From Microbacterium azadirachtae (lineage in GTDB: Bacteria; Actinomycetota; Actinomycetes; Actinomycetales; Microbacteriaceae): 64,000 bases of DNA. The position numbers and the translations under genes are program-made. How positions within the stretch are numbered: position 1 is the first letter of the stretch; each line of letters opens with the position of its first letter. Shown one piece after another: positions 24,843 to 32,445 of the stretch. The stretch covers positions 1 through 64,000 of the forward strand of contig NZ_JYIX01000024.1 of NCBI RefSeq assembly GCF_000956505.1. Direction: 5' to 3'. The notes below the pieces were generated by a model. The model ran no database searches, was not told the origin of the DNA, and saw only the letters and a list, made by a program, of their open reading frames with translations.

Positions 24843-26213
24843 ATGAAGTCACACGCACCCGCACGATCGAGATGGCGAAGGCTGGGGGTAGCCACCTCGG
24901 CTGCACTGCTCATCGCAGGCTTGGCCGGATGCGCCAGCGTCAACGTGGCGGCCAAACCGGCGCCCACGTTCGCCCCGCAGAAGCAGGACAGCAAGTCGAC
25001 GATCACTGTCTGGGCCGACGCGACCCGCGTTCCGGCGATCCAGGCTTACGAGAAGGCACACCCCGAAGCGAAGGTCAATCTTGTTACCTTCAGTACCTCC
25101 GGCACTGTGTTCCAGACCAAGATCAACCTGTTCGACAAGACCGGGAGCGGATGGCCGGATGTCGTTTTCGACAGCCATCTGACCGATCTCGACTGGGCAG
25201 CTACCGGAAAGACCCCGTTTGCCGCGCCCCTCAATGTGGAGGTCAAGGGCGTGGGGGAACAAGTCTTCCCTGCACCGAAGTTCAAGGACTTCGCGAAGGG
25301 TGCACTGGATCCCTGCACCATCGACGGCACGGTCTACTGCGTGCGCAACGACTTGGCCCAGAACGTGTTCTGGTACAACCGCGACCTGATGGATCAGTTC
25401 GGCTACAAGATCCCCACTACGTGGGAAGAGTTCGAGAACCTGGGCTCCAAACTCACCAAAGAGCACCCCGGCTATGTTCTCGGCAGCGTCGGCGATGCCC
25501 TTCAGGCTCAGGTCTTCTTCTGGGGCGCCAAGTGTCCCATCAACACGCTGACCGGCAACAAGTTCTCCGCCGACACGTCCTCTCCTGAATGCCTCAAGAT
25601 GGCGAAGATCATCGACAACATGGTCGCCAATGGGAGCCTGACAACGGACGCGCTCCTGGGAAACACCTACCCGGGAAAGTACGGCACCAAGACTCTCGGA
25701 CTCGTCGGGCCGGCGTGGTTCGGACAGTACATCTTCTCCAAGGTCCTTCAGGTGCCGGCCGGCAAGGTCGCCGCCGCCGCGCCGCTGCACTGGGCGGGTG
25801 GTGCGCCGGCCACCGGAAGCGTGGGCGGAGGAGTCTGGTACATCTCGTCGCACAGCACCAACCTGAAGGCCGCTTCGGCCCTGGTCAACTGGGTCACGAC
25901 CGACACCGGAATCCAATCGATCGCGTCCACTTACCCGGCCTACGTGCCTGCAGCAAAGGCGTGGTTGGACAACCCGAAGAACACGAGCTATTTCGCGAAT
26001 GATGTGGGGCCCGTGTTCGAGAAGGCAGCGGGCCAGGTGTGGAATGGCTGGTCGTCCACCAGTCGCGCCGATCCCAGCAACAACTGGGCTTCCTTCGTCA
26101 TCCCTCAGGTCATCCAGGGTAAGTCGGTGGTCGACACTCTTCCGGCATGGCAGGACCAGATCCTCAACCTCGCCAAGTCGGTGGGCTACGACGTCAGCGA
26201 AAAGAGCAAGTAG
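24843..26213 (+). CDS. ABC sugar importer, solute-binding lipoprotein
   Basis: 456 residues with a lipoprotein signal: basic N terminus, hydrophobic stretch, lipobox LAGC (Cys near residue 29). Family 1 extracellular solute-binding fold: ITVWADATRVPAIQAYEKAHPEAKVNLVTF, GWPDVVFDS, YGYKIPTTWEEFENLG-like segment, and VGGGVWYISSHSTNLKAASALVNWV. SD GAGAGG before ATG. It captures the oligosaccharide outside the membrane and hands it to the two permeases encoded next. Confidence 0.93.
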   Translation: MKSHAPARSRWRRLGVATSAALLIAGLAGCASVNVAAKPAPTFAPQKQDSKSTITVWADATRVPAIQAYEKAHPEAKVNLVTFSTSGTVFQTKINLFDKTGSGWPDVVFDSHLTDLDWAATGKTPFAAPLNVEVKGVGEQVFPAPKFKDFAKGALDPCTIDGTVYCVRNDLAQNVFWYNRDLMDQFGYKIPTTWEEFENLGSKLTKEHPGYVLGSVGDALQAQVFFWGAKCPINTLTGNKFSADTSSPECLKMAKIIDNMVANGSLTTDALLGNTYPGKYGTKTLGLVGPAWFGQYIFSKVLQVPAGKVAAAAPLHWAGGAPATGSVGGGVWYISSHSTNLKAASALVNWVTTDTGIQSIASTYPAYVPAAKAWLDNPKNTSYFANDVGPVFEKAAGQVWNGWSSTSRADPSNNWASFVIPQVIQGKSVVDTLPAWQDQILNLAKSVGYDVSEKSK

Positions 26214-26217
26214 AACC

Positions 26218-27141
26218 GTGTTCACCACACAAGTGCAAGGCGTCGTCGATGCGCGACACCCTGCCCCTGCTCAGCCGGGTCGCCGCAAGCGGCGACCCGG
26301 CCTGGCCGGGTATGGATTCGTCGGCCTCTACACCGTGCTGCTGCTCGCTTTCGGTGTCGGCCCTGCGCTCTATGCCGTCTACCTCGCCTTCGTCAACGCC
26401 GACGGTCAGTTCGTGGGCCTCGGTCAGTTCGTCAAAGTCGCGACCGACTATCGGTTCGCGGAGTCGTTCATCAACATCGGCGGATATGTCGTCATCTGGC
26501 TCGTCACCCTGCTGATACTCACGGTGGGGCTGGCGCTGATCGTCCATCAGCGCTCACGATTCGTCTCGTCGACGCTGCGGTTCATCTTCTATCTGCCGGG
26601 AGCCCTCGCCGGTGTTGCGGGAGTGCTCGTCTGGCTCTTCATGCTCGACCCGACGACGAGTCCTTTCTCAAGCCTGCTTCATCTTCTCGGAATGAACAGC
26701 TTCCAGAAGGTGATCCTGCCCCCCAACCTGCCCTGGCTGTTCGTCATCATCGCGTTCTGGATCGGTGCGGGCGGCTGGATCGTCATCATGTACGGAGCGC
26801 TGAACAACATCCCCAACGAGATCATGGACGCGTCAAGAGTGGATGGCGCGAACGCGTTCCAGCTTGCGTGGTACATCCAGATACCGATGATCAGTAAATG
26901 GATCGTCTATATGGCCGTCCTTGCCTTCGCCGGGGGAACGCAGTTGTTCGTCGAGCCTCAGCTGCTGGGCAACAATATCTCGCCAACTTGGTCCCCGAAT
27001 GAGCTCAACTATGTGTACGCCTTTGCCAACAACGACTTCAACGGGGCGGCGGCGCTGTCGCTCTATCTGCTCCTCATCTGCGCGGTCGGCGCCTTCTTCC
27101 TCATCTCGCGTTCCGGTCTCTTCAAGGTGGATGACGAATGA
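26218..27141 (+). CDS. ABC sugar importer, permease subunit (MalF type)
   Basis: 307 residues taken from GTG 26218, four bases after the binding-protein stop; an in-frame GTG at 26233 is an alternative. Six hydrophobic segments are visible, the first at LAGYGFVGLYTVLLLAFGVG. The EAA loop is NEIMDASRVDGANAFQLAWYIQIPM. Forms the transmembrane channel with the next gene product. Confidence 0.92.
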   Translation: MFTTQVQGVVDARHPAPAQPGRRKRRPGLAGYGFVGLYTVLLLAFGVGPALYAVYLAFVNADGQFVGLGQFVKVATDYRFAESFINIGGYVVIWLVTLLILTVGLALIVHQRSRFVSSTLRFIFYLPGALAGVAGVLVWLFMLDPTTSPFSSLLHLLGMNSFQKVILPPNLPWLFVIIAFWIGAGGWIVIMYGALNNIPNEIMDASRVDGANAFQLAWYIQIPMISKWIVYMAVLAFAGGTQLFVEPQLLGNNISPTWSPNELNYVYAFANNDFNGAAALSLYLLLICAVGAFFLISRSGLFKVDDE

Positions 27142-28055
27142 GTAGAAGATATGGTCAGAAGACCCCGAATGCGGGACGACGTACCCCGGCGTCCACTCTC
27201 TTCCTGTGCCTGACATGGATCGCGATCGCCGGTTTCGTCGTCTTCTTCATAATTCCTGTGCTCTGGCTGCTACTCACGCCGAGCAAGACCGACGCGGAGC
27301 TGGTCCGATCAGCGCCCCTGGCGTTCGGTTCCTTCGAGGGATACCTAAATGCGTTCGCGAATCTCTTGCGCTTCGAAGACGGCGCCATCGTCACCTGGGC
27401 GAAGAACTCGGTCGTCTACTCCGCGCTCGCGCTCATTCTCACCGTCATGGCCTGTATCCCCGCCGGCTATGGGTTGGCAATGACGAAGTTCAGGGGAAGG
27501 AAGACCCTCCTGAATCTGACGCTTCTTGTGATGCTGATGCCGGGCACCACTCTCGTGCTGCCGGTCTTCCTCGAGCTCAACGCGATTCACCTGACCGGAA
27601 CGATCTGGTCCGTCGTCATTCCTTCTGCGTTCTACCCGTTCGGGGTGTACTTGACCTACATCTACTACTCGACGAGTCTGCCTCCGGATCTGCTGTCAGC
27701 CGCTCGTATCGATGGGGCTTCTGAGGCGCAGATCTTCTTCCAGATCGCGCTTCCTCTCGCGCGTCCCATCGTCGCGCTCGTGGCATTCTTCAGCTTTGTG
27801 GGCACGTGGAACAACTATTTCCTTCCTCTGGTGATGCTCGCCAAAACCTCGGACTATCCGATTCCTGTGGGGCTGCAGGAGCTGTTCAACAATACGGAAA
27901 GGTTCAATCCAACAGGAGGAAGCATCCAGCTGAGCATCGGCAGACCGGAACTCGCACTGGCAATCATCATTGGAGTGCTGCCTGTGCTCCTCATCTTCCT
28001 GTTCTCGCAGAGGAGCCTTCAGTCCGGTCTCCTGGGCGGGGCAAGCAAGGAGTAG
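27138..28055 (+). CDS. ABC sugar importer, permease subunit (MalG type)
   Basis: 305 residues, ATGA overlap with the previous permease. Six membrane helices and the EAA loop PDLLSAARIDGASEAQIFFQIALPLARP. No ATP-binding subunit is encoded in the locus. In actinobacteria a shared MsiK-type ATPase usually powers such CUT1 importers, so this is normal rather than a defect. Confidence 0.93.
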   Translation: MSRRYGQKTPNAGRRTPASTLFLCLTWIAIAGFVVFFIIPVLWLLLTPSKTDAELVRSAPLAFGSFEGYLNAFANLLRFEDGAIVTWAKNSVVYSALALILTVMACIPAGYGLAMTKFRGRKTLLNLTLLVMLMPGTTLVLPVFLELNAIHLTGTIWSVVIPSAFYPFGVYLTYIYYSTSLPPDLLSAARIDGASEAQIFFQIALPLARPIVALVAFFSFVGTWNNYFLPLVMLAKTSDYPIPVGLQELFNNTERFNPTGGSIQLSIGRPELALAIIIGVLPVLLIFLFSQRSLQSGLLGGASKE

Positions 28056-28060
28056 CCGAC

Positions 28061-29164
28061 ATGACAACAACGGAGGTCACGCACACCGGTATCGGGACGA
28101 TCCGATCCGGCTTCCTCGGCGGGGGATTCATGGCGCAGGCGCATACCAGGGCGGCGCGTGCCGCGGGTGCGGTCCTCGCCGGTATCGCGAGTTCTTCACC
28201 GGAGCGCGCGGCGGTCGCCGCGGCCGAGCTCGGTGTGGAGCGTGCCGGCACGATCGATGAGCTGCTGGCGGGCGGGAGCGAGGTCGTGCATGTCTGCACG
28301 CCGAACTCGACGCATGCGCCGTTGGCGCTGCGGGTGATCGAGGCGGGCAAGCATGTGATCTGCGAGAAGCCGCTCGCGACGTCGCTGGTCGATGCGAGGG
28401 CGCTCGCGTCGGCCGCCCGCGAGCACGGCGTGGTGGCCGCTGTGCCGTTCGTGTACCGGTATCACCCGATGGTGCGCGAGGCCCGCGCTCGTGTCCTGGC
28501 GGGGGAGATCGGGACGCTGCTGACGGTGGACTGCGGGTATCTGCAGGACTGGATGCTGCTCCCGAGCGATGATGACTGGCGGGCGACGTCCGACGAGGGC
28601 GGGCCCTCCCGTGCGTTCGCCGACATCGGGTCGCATCTGTGCGATCTTCTCGAGTTCGTCGCGGGGGAGCGGATCGTGCGGCTCACGGCCCGTACCCGGC
28701 GGGCGTTCGCGGAGCGCGGCGGGCGTCCGGTGCAGAACGAGGATGCGGTCGCGATCCTGGTCGAGACCGCGTCGGGCGCGATCGGCACGTTGCTGGTCTC
28801 GCAGATGGCGGCGGGCAGGAAGAACGCCCTCACTCTTGAGTTGCATGGCACCAGGGAGAGCGTCCGTTTCGATCAGGAGCGCCCGGAGGAGCTGTGGATC
28901 GGCCGCAGGGAGGGCAACCGGCAGCTGTTCCGCGATCCGCAGAACGCGCATCCGGGTGTCGCCCGCTTCTCGCGGCTGCCGGTCGGGCACGCGCAGGGCT
29001 ACCAGGATGCGTTCAACGGTTTCGTCGCGGATGTGTACGCGGCGATCGCGGGCGAGCAGCCGGACGGCCTGCCGACCTTCGACGACGGCGTGCGTGCGGC
29101 CCAGCTGACCGAGGCCGTGCTCCTCGCCGCCCGCGAAGAGCGCTGGATCGAAGTCCCGGTGTAG
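28061..29164 (+). CDS. Gfo/Idh/MocA-family oxidoreductase (second copy)
   Basis: 367 residues from ATG 28061 behind AAGGAG. Rossmann motif SGFLGGGFMAQAHTRA, family lysine in CEKPLATS, and a C-terminal GGPSRAFADIGSHLCDLLEFV with the conserved D/H. Last gene of the operon starting at 22193. With the oxidoreductase at 16323 the locus has two such enzymes, matching pathways that oxidise a sugar hydroxyl to a keto group and later reduce or rearrange it. Confidence 0.9.
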   Translation: MTTTEVTHTGIGTIRSGFLGGGFMAQAHTRAARAAGAVLAGIASSSPERAAVAAAELGVERAGTIDELLAGGSEVVHVCTPNSTHAPLALRVIEAGKHVICEKPLATSLVDARALASAAREHGVVAAVPFVYRYHPMVREARARVLAGEIGTLLTVDCGYLQDWMLLPSDDDWRATSDEGGPSRAFADIGSHLCDLLEFVAGERIVRLTARTRRAFAERGGRPVQNEDAVAILVETASGAIGTLLVSQMAAGRKNALTLELHGTRESVRFDQERPEELWIGRREGNRQLFRDPQNAHPGVARFSRLPVGHAQGYQDAFNGFVADVYAAIAGEQPDGLPTFDDGVRAAQLTEAVLLAAREERWIEVPV

Positions 29165-29184
29165 ATCGGAGAGCCGCCGTCGGG

Positions 29185-29544
29185 TCAGCTGTCGTGCGGC
29201 CGCGCCATGTACCACTCGGTGAACTCCTCGGCACGCCCGTCCTGGTCGAGTCGGACGATCCAGAGGTTCAGGTAGTCCCGCTCCGCGGGGTACTCGGTGC
29301 GGCCCTGCACCAGGAACCAACCTGCATCCTCGCGGACGATGCTCCACTCGAAGGTCCATGAGCCCGGTTCATCGAGGTCTTCCAGCCACCCCGCCACGAT
29401 CGCTTCTCGCCCGACGCGGGGTGCGGAGTCCGGGCTGGTGAAGTACCGGCCGTCCGCGCTGAAGAGCGCTCCGATCTGCTCCGGATCGTTGGAGCGCCAT
29501 GCCGCCACATAGTCCGCTGTCCATTTCTCGCCCGCTGTCGTCAT
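29185..29544 (-). CDS. NTF2-like (SnoaL-fold) protein
   Basis: 119 residues: YVAAWRSNDPEQIGALFSADGRYF, GREAIVAGW, WTFEWSIVREDAGWFLVQGRTEY, LNLWIVRLDQDGRAEEFTEWY are the four typical stretches of the NTF2/SnoaL fold. It converges on the carbohydrate operon and is not part of it. Enzyme or binding role unknown. Confidence 0.75.
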   Translation of the reverse strand: MTTAGEKWTADYVAAWRSNDPEQIGALFSADGRYFTSPDSAPRVGREAIVAGWLEDLDEPGSWTFEWSIVREDAGWFLVQGRTEYPAERDYLNLWIVRLDQDGRAEEFTEWYMARPHDS

Positions 29545-29610
29545 GCACCCTGCCTACCGCCGGCACGCAGGGCGGTCAAGGTGCGCGGCTGCCTGCGCGA
29601 CGAGCGGGCC

Positions 29611-30345
29611 TCACCAGCTCACGGGACCGTGGGCGTCGATGAAGGTCCCCGTCGCATCGGCGTCGCCGAGAGTCGCAGCCCGCACGATGACGTCGGCAGC
29701 TTCTTCGGGGGTGTCGGGCGCCTGCTCCTTGTTGCCGGGGGCGAGATCGGTCTGGACCCAGCCGGGGCACACCGAGGTCACCTTGATCGGGGTGTCGGCG
29801 AGCGACTTGGCCAGCACGATCGTGATCGCGTTGAGCGCTGCCTTGGACGACTGGTACGCGGGCACGACCATCGCGTGCCAGGGCGAATCCGGATCGGTCT
29901 GATGCGACAGGGATCCCACGGTGCTGGAGACGTTCACGATCCGTCCGGCCGGGCTCTTGCGGATCAACGGCAGGAAGGCTTCCACGACGGCGACCGGTCC
30001 GAGGACGTTCGTGGCGTAGGTCTGCTCGAACATCGCGAAGTCGAGCACCTCCTTGGGATCCGCGTTGGTCGCCTCGGGAAGGATCCCCGCGTTGTTGACG
30101 AGCACGTCGAGATGCCCGAAGCGATCGGAGATCTCATCGGCGGCCGCTCGCACCGACGCCGGATCCGTGACATCCATCGTGAGGCTGCTTGCGGAATACC
30201 CCTCGCGGATGAGCCGATCCGCGGCCTCGGCGCCCGAGTCCGCGTTCCGGGCGGCCACGATCACATGGTCGTGGTGGCGGGCGAGCCGCCGAGCGGCGGC
30301 AAAACCGATTCCCCTGTTGGCACCGGTCACGAGCGCGATCTTCAC
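29611..30345 (-). CDS. short-chain dehydrogenase/reductase
   Basis: 244 residues with the full SDR set: cofactor motif TGANRGIGFA, NNAG, catalytic Ser in VNVSSTVGS, Tyr-x3-Lys in YQSSKAA, and PGWVQTDLAPG. The cofactor is probably NADP(H), judged from the basic residue after the glycine motif. Substrate unknown; it stands alone between the NTF2-like gene and a regulator-like gene. Confidence 0.9.
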   Translation of the reverse strand: MKIALVTGANRGIGFAAARRLARHHDHVIVAARNADSGAEAADRLIREGYSASSLTMDVTDPASVRAAADEISDRFGHLDVLVNNAGILPEATNADPKEVLDFAMFEQTYATNVLGPVAVVEAFLPLIRKSPAGRIVNVSSTVGSLSHQTDPDSPWHAMVVPAYQSSKAALNAITIVLAKSLADTPIKVTSVCPGWVQTDLAPGNKEQAPDTPEEAADVIVRAATLGDADATGTFIDAHGPVSW

Positions 30346-30493
30346 AGTCGACGTCCTATCCTCTTGGCTTCGCGACCGTCACCTGAGCGACCGCATCACC
30401 AACCCAATCAATCCGCCGCAGCGAACGCTGGCGGGAATCGGACGCGGCGTCGGCCGGGAGCGCTACCGCTCCGGAATCGTCTCGTCGCGTCGG

Positions 30494-31375
30494 CTACCAC
30501 TCCCAGCGGACGCCGAGCCCGCCCGGCCCGAAGTCGCGCTGTCGGTAGTGAACGGAGGGGGATCCCTCGATGTCCACGGGCCACTCGTGCTTCAGGTCGC
30601 CCTCTGCGAAGTACACCCAGCAGCGGCGGGGGAGCGCGCGGGGGTCGAAGTTCACCCAGATGAGGATCTCCTCGAGGCGCTGTTCGGCGTAGACCTCGTA
30701 GTCGTCGACGATCTCCTGCGACGCGTCTTCCGCGAGGGTGACCTCGACCTCGGTGAGCGCCGATTCGCCCCGCATGAGCGGTCGGGGGAACCGGAGCTGG
30801 ACGCGGCGCACGTTGTGGGCGGGTTGGTGCTCCTCCTGGATGGTGCAGCCGTCGACTGCCCGGAACCGGTACGCCTGGGTTCCGTGGTCGTCGTCCGTGC
30901 CCATGAAGACCGTCATGCCCTCCACGCCATCGCGGTTGGCGACGACGAGCCGACGAATCCGGGTGGACACGATCTCGCGGTCGGCGTCGACGTGCACGGT
31001 GACGTGCGTCGAGACCCGGGAGATGTCGCTCTCTCCGCGGAACTCTTCGCCTTCGGCGGGATCCAGCACCGGGTAGTCGATCAGGGCATCGAAGGGCTCG
31101 ACCGGACCGAGCCGCCGCGCCGCGGGGCCCGCGACGAGCTTGGCGAGCGCACCGGGCTCGAGCTGCAGCAGAGTCTCCAGGACAGGGAGCGCCTCGAGCG
31201 ACCCCCGTCGCTCTGGAAGCCGCAACCCCGAGCGCCAGTACGACAGCGCCGTGAGCGAGATCGGGTGGCCTCTGGCCAGCAATCCGTCCCTGAGGGCGGT
31301 GAGCGTGATCCCTGAGCGCACCATCGCGGCGCTCAGCGTCGAGGCGAACGCGCTCGAGTCGACGGGGGCGGGCAT
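30494..31375 (-). CDS. HTH-containing protein of unknown role
   Basis: 293 residues from ATG 31375; a few in-frame upstream codons to 31402 are also possible. The N-terminal part (FASTLSAAMVRSGITLTALRDGLLARGHPISLTALSYWRSG) reads like an XRE-type helix-turn-helix. The large C-terminal region is beta-rich with many acidic residues (VSTHVTVHVDADREIVSTRI, GTQAYRFRAVDG) and no catalytic signature I know. Possibly a regulator with a sensory domain. Confidence 0.6.
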   Translation of the reverse strand: MPAPVDSSAFASTLSAAMVRSGITLTALRDGLLARGHPISLTALSYWRSGLRLPERRGSLEALPVLETLLQLEPGALAKLVAGPAARRLGPVEPFDALIDYPVLDPAEGEEFRGESDISRVSTHVTVHVDADREIVSTRIRRLVVANRDGVEGMTVFMGTDDDHGTQAYRFRAVDGCTIQEEHQPAHNVRRVQLRFPRPLMRGESALTEVEVTLAEDASQEIVDDYEVYAEQRLEEILIWVNFDPRALPRRCWVYFAEGDLKHEWPVDIEGSPSVHYRQRDFGPGGLGVRWEW

Positions 31376-31489
31376 GCGACGATTCTTCCGGTTCCCGCGC
31401 ACTCAGCAGACCTCTGCAGTCATGGCCGGAGTTCTCTCCAAGGCGCCGGCCCCGGGAGCGGCACGTCGCGAACCCGTCCGCCTCGCCGC

Positions 31490-31957
31490 TCAGGGGGCAA
31501 TGGTCACCGTCACCGTGGATGCGAGGTCCCCGCTGGCGACGCGGAGCACGATCTCGCCCGGTCCGGTCGGCGTGAGCATGAGCGCGGCGGTCACGCCGGT
31601 CTCGTCGGTCGTCGAGACCTCGAACCGGCCGGGGAATGCGGCCGGTCCCGAGACCACGGTGAAGGTGACGTCCGCGCCGGAGATCGGCCCGCCGGATCCG
31701 GTGACCTCGACCACGACGGATACGGCCTCGCCGTCGAACGGCACCGGTTCGTCGGGCCCCAGCAGCCGGATCCCGATCGGGGCGGGCGCCGTCGCGGCGC
31801 CCGCCCCCGAGGTCTCCGCACCCGTGGAGGGAGCCGCGCCGGCGCGTGCTGAGGGTGCCCCGCTCGAGCCTCCACGCGAGGCGGAGGCTGTGCATGCGGT
31901 CGTTCCCGCCAACAGGAGCAGCGCCAGCACACCCCCGAGCACGCGCCGCGCGATCAT
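31490..31957 (-). CDS. lipoprotein with bacterial Ig-like domain
   Basis: 155 residues from ATG 31957, overlapping the gene upstream by four bases (ATGA). Lipobox LLAGTTAC after a hydrophobic stretch. Ser/Ala/Gly-rich linker, then one Big_1-type domain: VPFDGEAVSVVVEVTGSGGPISGADVTFTV ... TTDETGVTAALMLTPTGPGEIVLRV. Last gene of a three-gene exported-protein operon with the metalloprotease; may act as a cell-surface anchor or partner. Confidence 0.75.
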   Translation of the reverse strand: MIARRVLGGVLALLLLAGTTACTASASRGGSSGAPSARAGAAPSTGAETSGAGAATAPAPIGIRLLGPDEPVPFDGEAVSVVVEVTGSGGPISGADVTFTVVSGPAAFPGRFEVSTTDETGVTAALMLTPTGPGEIVLRVASGDLASTVTVTIAP

Positions 31958-32445
31958 GCCGCCTGGAAGGTCACGTTGAGGACGATGCTCGTGCCCCCGA
32001 CGCTGACGATCACCCAGAACGTGCCGTACCCGAGGATGTCCACGGGGAGGTCGGCGGACCCGCCCGCGGCGCTCGCGATGGTGATGTCGCTCCCGGAGCC
32101 GCTCCACGCCGCGACTCCCGATGCGCCGCTGAGCGTGGCCGTGACGTCCCCCGTGTAGGGGGCGCCGTTCTTGGTGAGCGCGAGTGCGAGCGCGATGCTC
32201 TGGTCGCCGGCGTCTACGCCGAACGTCACCGAATGACCGTCCTGGCTGACGTCGCCGTTGGCGATGGTCGCCGTGTAGACATCCTGGGTTGATGCGGTGG
32301 CGGCGGGTACCGCCGCCGCAAGTGCGACGACGGGGACGGACCACGCCGCGGCGGCGATGAGCCGACGTCGCGACAGCGGCGCAGCGCCCTCTCCCGCCCG
32401 GGGGACGTCGCTGCGGGCGGGGTTACTGGGCTGCGTAAGCGTCAT
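31954..32445 (-). CDS. Tat-exported small beta-rich protein
   Basis: 163 residues from ATG 32445. Twin-arginine signal SRRRLIAAAAWSVPVVALAAAVPAATA, then a single Ig-like beta domain (YTATIANGDVSQDGHSVTFGVDAGDQSIALALALTKNG ...). The start lies 23 bp inside the end of the metalloprotease gene and has no SD, so translation must be coupled to it. Function unknown. Confidence 0.72.
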   Translation of the reverse strand: MTLTQPSNPARSDVPRAGEGAAPLSRRRLIAAAAWSVPVVALAAAVPAATASTQDVYTATIANGDVSQDGHSVTFGVDAGDQSIALALALTKNGAPYTGDVTATLSGASGVAAWSGSGSDITIASAAGGSADLPVDILGYGTFWVIVSVGGTSIVLNVTFQAA

